Assembly: GCA_001306305.2 (NCBI GenBank) | Contig: CP155577.1 | Coordinates: 868,001 to 932,000, forward strand | DNA from: Citromicrobium bathyomarinum | GTDB lineage: Bacteria; Pseudomonadota; Alphaproteobacteria; Sphingomonadales; Sphingomonadaceae | Length of the DNA: 64,000 bases | Reading direction: 5' to 3' | Shown: positions 62,936-64,000 of the stretch, one piece after another | Layout: every line of letters begins with the position of its first letter | How positions within the stretch are numbered: position 1 is the stretch's first letter | The notes under the pieces: generated by a model | Database searches by the model: none | Seen by the model: the letters and a program-made list of their open reading frames with translations, nothing else | What the model was told of the DNA's origin: nothing | Program-made: the position numbers and the translations under genes

Positions 62936-64000
62936 TTATTCGCTCTTGTCCTCGATCATCAGGTCGGGACGCGGGGCAGGCATCTGCGCATCGCGGTCGC
63001 CCGTCTTCAGAAAAGTGTCGAACCACTGCATCATGCGCAGGTTGTAGTCGTATCGGCTGGCCGCGAGCCGGTTGCCGTGGCCTTCGCCCGGGAACAGCAC
63101 GAGGCGCACCGGGGTATCGGGCTTGCGCACCTTGATGTTGCGATACAGCTCGTAGCTTTGCGTCGGCGAAACGCGCGTGTCTTCCGCCCCGTGCATGATC
63201 AGGATCGGGGTTTCCGCCTTGTCGACGTGATAGATCGGGCTGCGTTCGAGCAGGTGATCCCATTCTTCCCACGGCCACTTGCGCTCGTGCACCAGATACA
63301 TTTCGTTGGGGATGTCGGTGGTGCCGAACTTGCTGATATTGTTGGAGATGCCGACGAACATCACGCTCGCGGCATATTCGCTGGAATAATAGGTCGCGCC
63401 CCAGGCGCTGGCGAACCCGCCGTAGGAGCCGCCGGTGATTCCGGTGCGGTCCGCATCGGTCACCCCTTCGGCAACCAGCGCGCGCTTGGCATCGACGATG
63501 TCGTCGAATTCCTTGCCCGCATAGTCGCCCTGGTGCTGCTTGGAGAACGCGGTGCCGTAGCCGGTCGAGCCGCGATAGTTCGGGTGGAACACGGCATAAC
63601 CCTGACCCGCGCCGACCTGGCCGGGCATCGAATAGCCGGTCAGCCAGCCATTGGTATAGTGCGCTTCCGGCCCGCCATGGACCATCATGATGGTCGGCGC
63701 GCCGCCCTTGGGCACACCGCCGACCGGTTCGATCAGAATGCCCTCGATCTGCTGCCCGTCGCGCGCGGTGTAGGTCATCGTGCGCTGGGTGCCGAAGTCG
63801 ATTTCGGCGAGCCACGGGTTGTGGCTGGTCCAGCGGGTGAGGGTGGTGCCGTTCAGCGCGAACAGCTCACCGGGATGGCGCGGGCTGTCGGCACGCACGA
63901 ACAGAGAATCGCTACCGCCGTTCTCCAGACTGGTCGGCACCAGCTCGCCGGGGTCGATTTCCTGCGCCACGCTGCCATCGGCATTGTACATGCGCAGGAT
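62936..64000 (-). CDS. S9 family peptidase (prolyl oligopeptidase type), C-terminal part (partial)
   Basis: The last 354 or so codons of a minus-strand gene whose start lies beyond the right edge. The visible part is the alpha/beta hydrolase catalytic domain: ALNGTTLTRWTSHNPWLAEI precedes it, then MMVHGGPEAHYTNGW (oxyanion region), the nucleophile GITGGSYGGFASAWGATYYS, the acid region ILIMHGAEDTRVSPTQSYEL and the His in LVLFPGEGHGNRLAASRYDY. The triad is complete. The beta-propeller and signal peptide are not seen, so export cannot be judged; acylaminoacyl-peptidase or dipeptidyl-peptidase activity is typical. Confidence 0.9.
   Translation of the reverse strand: MLRMYNADGSVAQEIDPGELVPTSLENGGSDSLFVRADSPRHPGELFALNGTTLTRWTSHNPWLAEIDFGTQRTMTYTARDGQQIEGILIEPVGGVPKGGAPTIMMVHGGPEAHYTNGWLTGYSMPGQVGAGQGYAVFHPNYRGSTGYGTAFSKQHQGDYAGKEFDDIVDAKRALVAEGVTDADRTGITGGSYGGFASAWGATYYSSEYAASVMFVGISNNISKFGTTDIPNEMYLVHERKWPWEEWDHLLERSPIYHVDKAETPILIMHGAEDTRVSPTQSYELYRNIKVRKPDTPVRLVLFPGEGHGNRLAASRYDYNLRMMQWFDTFLKTGDRDAQMPAPRPDLMIEDKSE

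Overview
The window comes from a high-GC alphaproteobacterium, most likely a member of the Erythrobacteraceae (Sphingomonadales). This is inferred from protein character and layout: a crtY-crtI-crtB carotenoid cluster, a class I PHA synthase, split MetH, gcvPA/gcvPB, and abundant GC-rich hairpin repeats. No 16S gene is present, so the genus cannot be fixed. The sequence is almost entirely chromosomal housekeeping DNA, densely packed, with many ATGA, GTGA, TTGA and TGATG stop/start overlaps. I see no transposase, prophage or CRISPR array. Three tRNA genes are present (Cys-GCA, Thr-CGT, Gly-CCC).

Layout. 0-4.1 kb: 5' part of phaC (runs off the left edge), an AlaC-type aminotransferase, a winged-helix domain that reads in frame into a crotonase, and a thioesterase. 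4.2-14.9 kb: tRNA-Cys, a short proB, then the full branched-chain amino acid superoperon ilvD-ilvC-ilvB-ilvN-leuA-leuC-leuD-leuB, preceded by a Leu/Ile/Val-rich leader peptide and a transcription attenuator. 14.9-16.9 kb: tRNA-Thr followed by a small remnant island, bounded by the tRNA 3' end and a degenerate copy of it. 17-19.5 kb: MarR regulator, semialdehyde dehydrogenase and tautomerase. 19.5-23 kb: CsoR-type regulator with its operator, xdhC, a mobA-like gene and a diguanylate cyclase. 23-26 kb: glutathione-dependent formaldehyde oxidation operon (frmA, cupin, fghA) and a flavin reductase. 26-37.4 kb: one-carbon metabolism, with an ArsR/methyltransferase regulator behind a palindromic operator, metF, metH in two pieces with a GNAT gene between them, a tandem glycine riboswitch, gcvT, gcvH, an interloper gene, gcvPA and gcvPB. 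37.4-38.2 kb: an Nmad3-type putative nucleotide-modification protein.

38.3-49.2 kb: a valine catabolism operon (isobutyryl-CoA dehydrogenase, VOC protein, HIBYL-CoA hydrolase, enoyl-CoA hydratase, 3-hydroxyisobutyrate dehydrogenase) with mmsA at the far end. Between them lies a block of secreted proteins: four related lipoproteins, a DUF1254/DUF1214 pair and a polysaccharide deacetylase. 49.4-55.2 kb: tRNA-Gly, a UvrB/UvrC-motif protein, a second diguanylate cyclase, a degenerate GDT1-like membrane protein, dps, a nudix hydrolase, dinB and an MFS exporter. 55.3-61.8 kb: a biotin-dependent acyl-CoA carboxylase alpha subunit, then crtY-crtI-[barstar-LOG fusion]-crtB. 61.9-64 kb: a MipA/OmpV outer-membrane protein and the C-terminal part of an S9 peptidase that runs off the right edge.

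The window encodes no obvious unknown multi-gene system. The strongest novelty candidates are the barstar-LOG fusion embedded in the carotenoid operon, the lipoprotein family expansion at 43-47.6 kb, the winged-helix/crotonase read-through, the Nmad3 gene, and the tRNA-Thr island remnant. The best-resolved regulatory element is the ilv attenuator. Coordinates and starts are from reading the sequence by eye; no database search was run.
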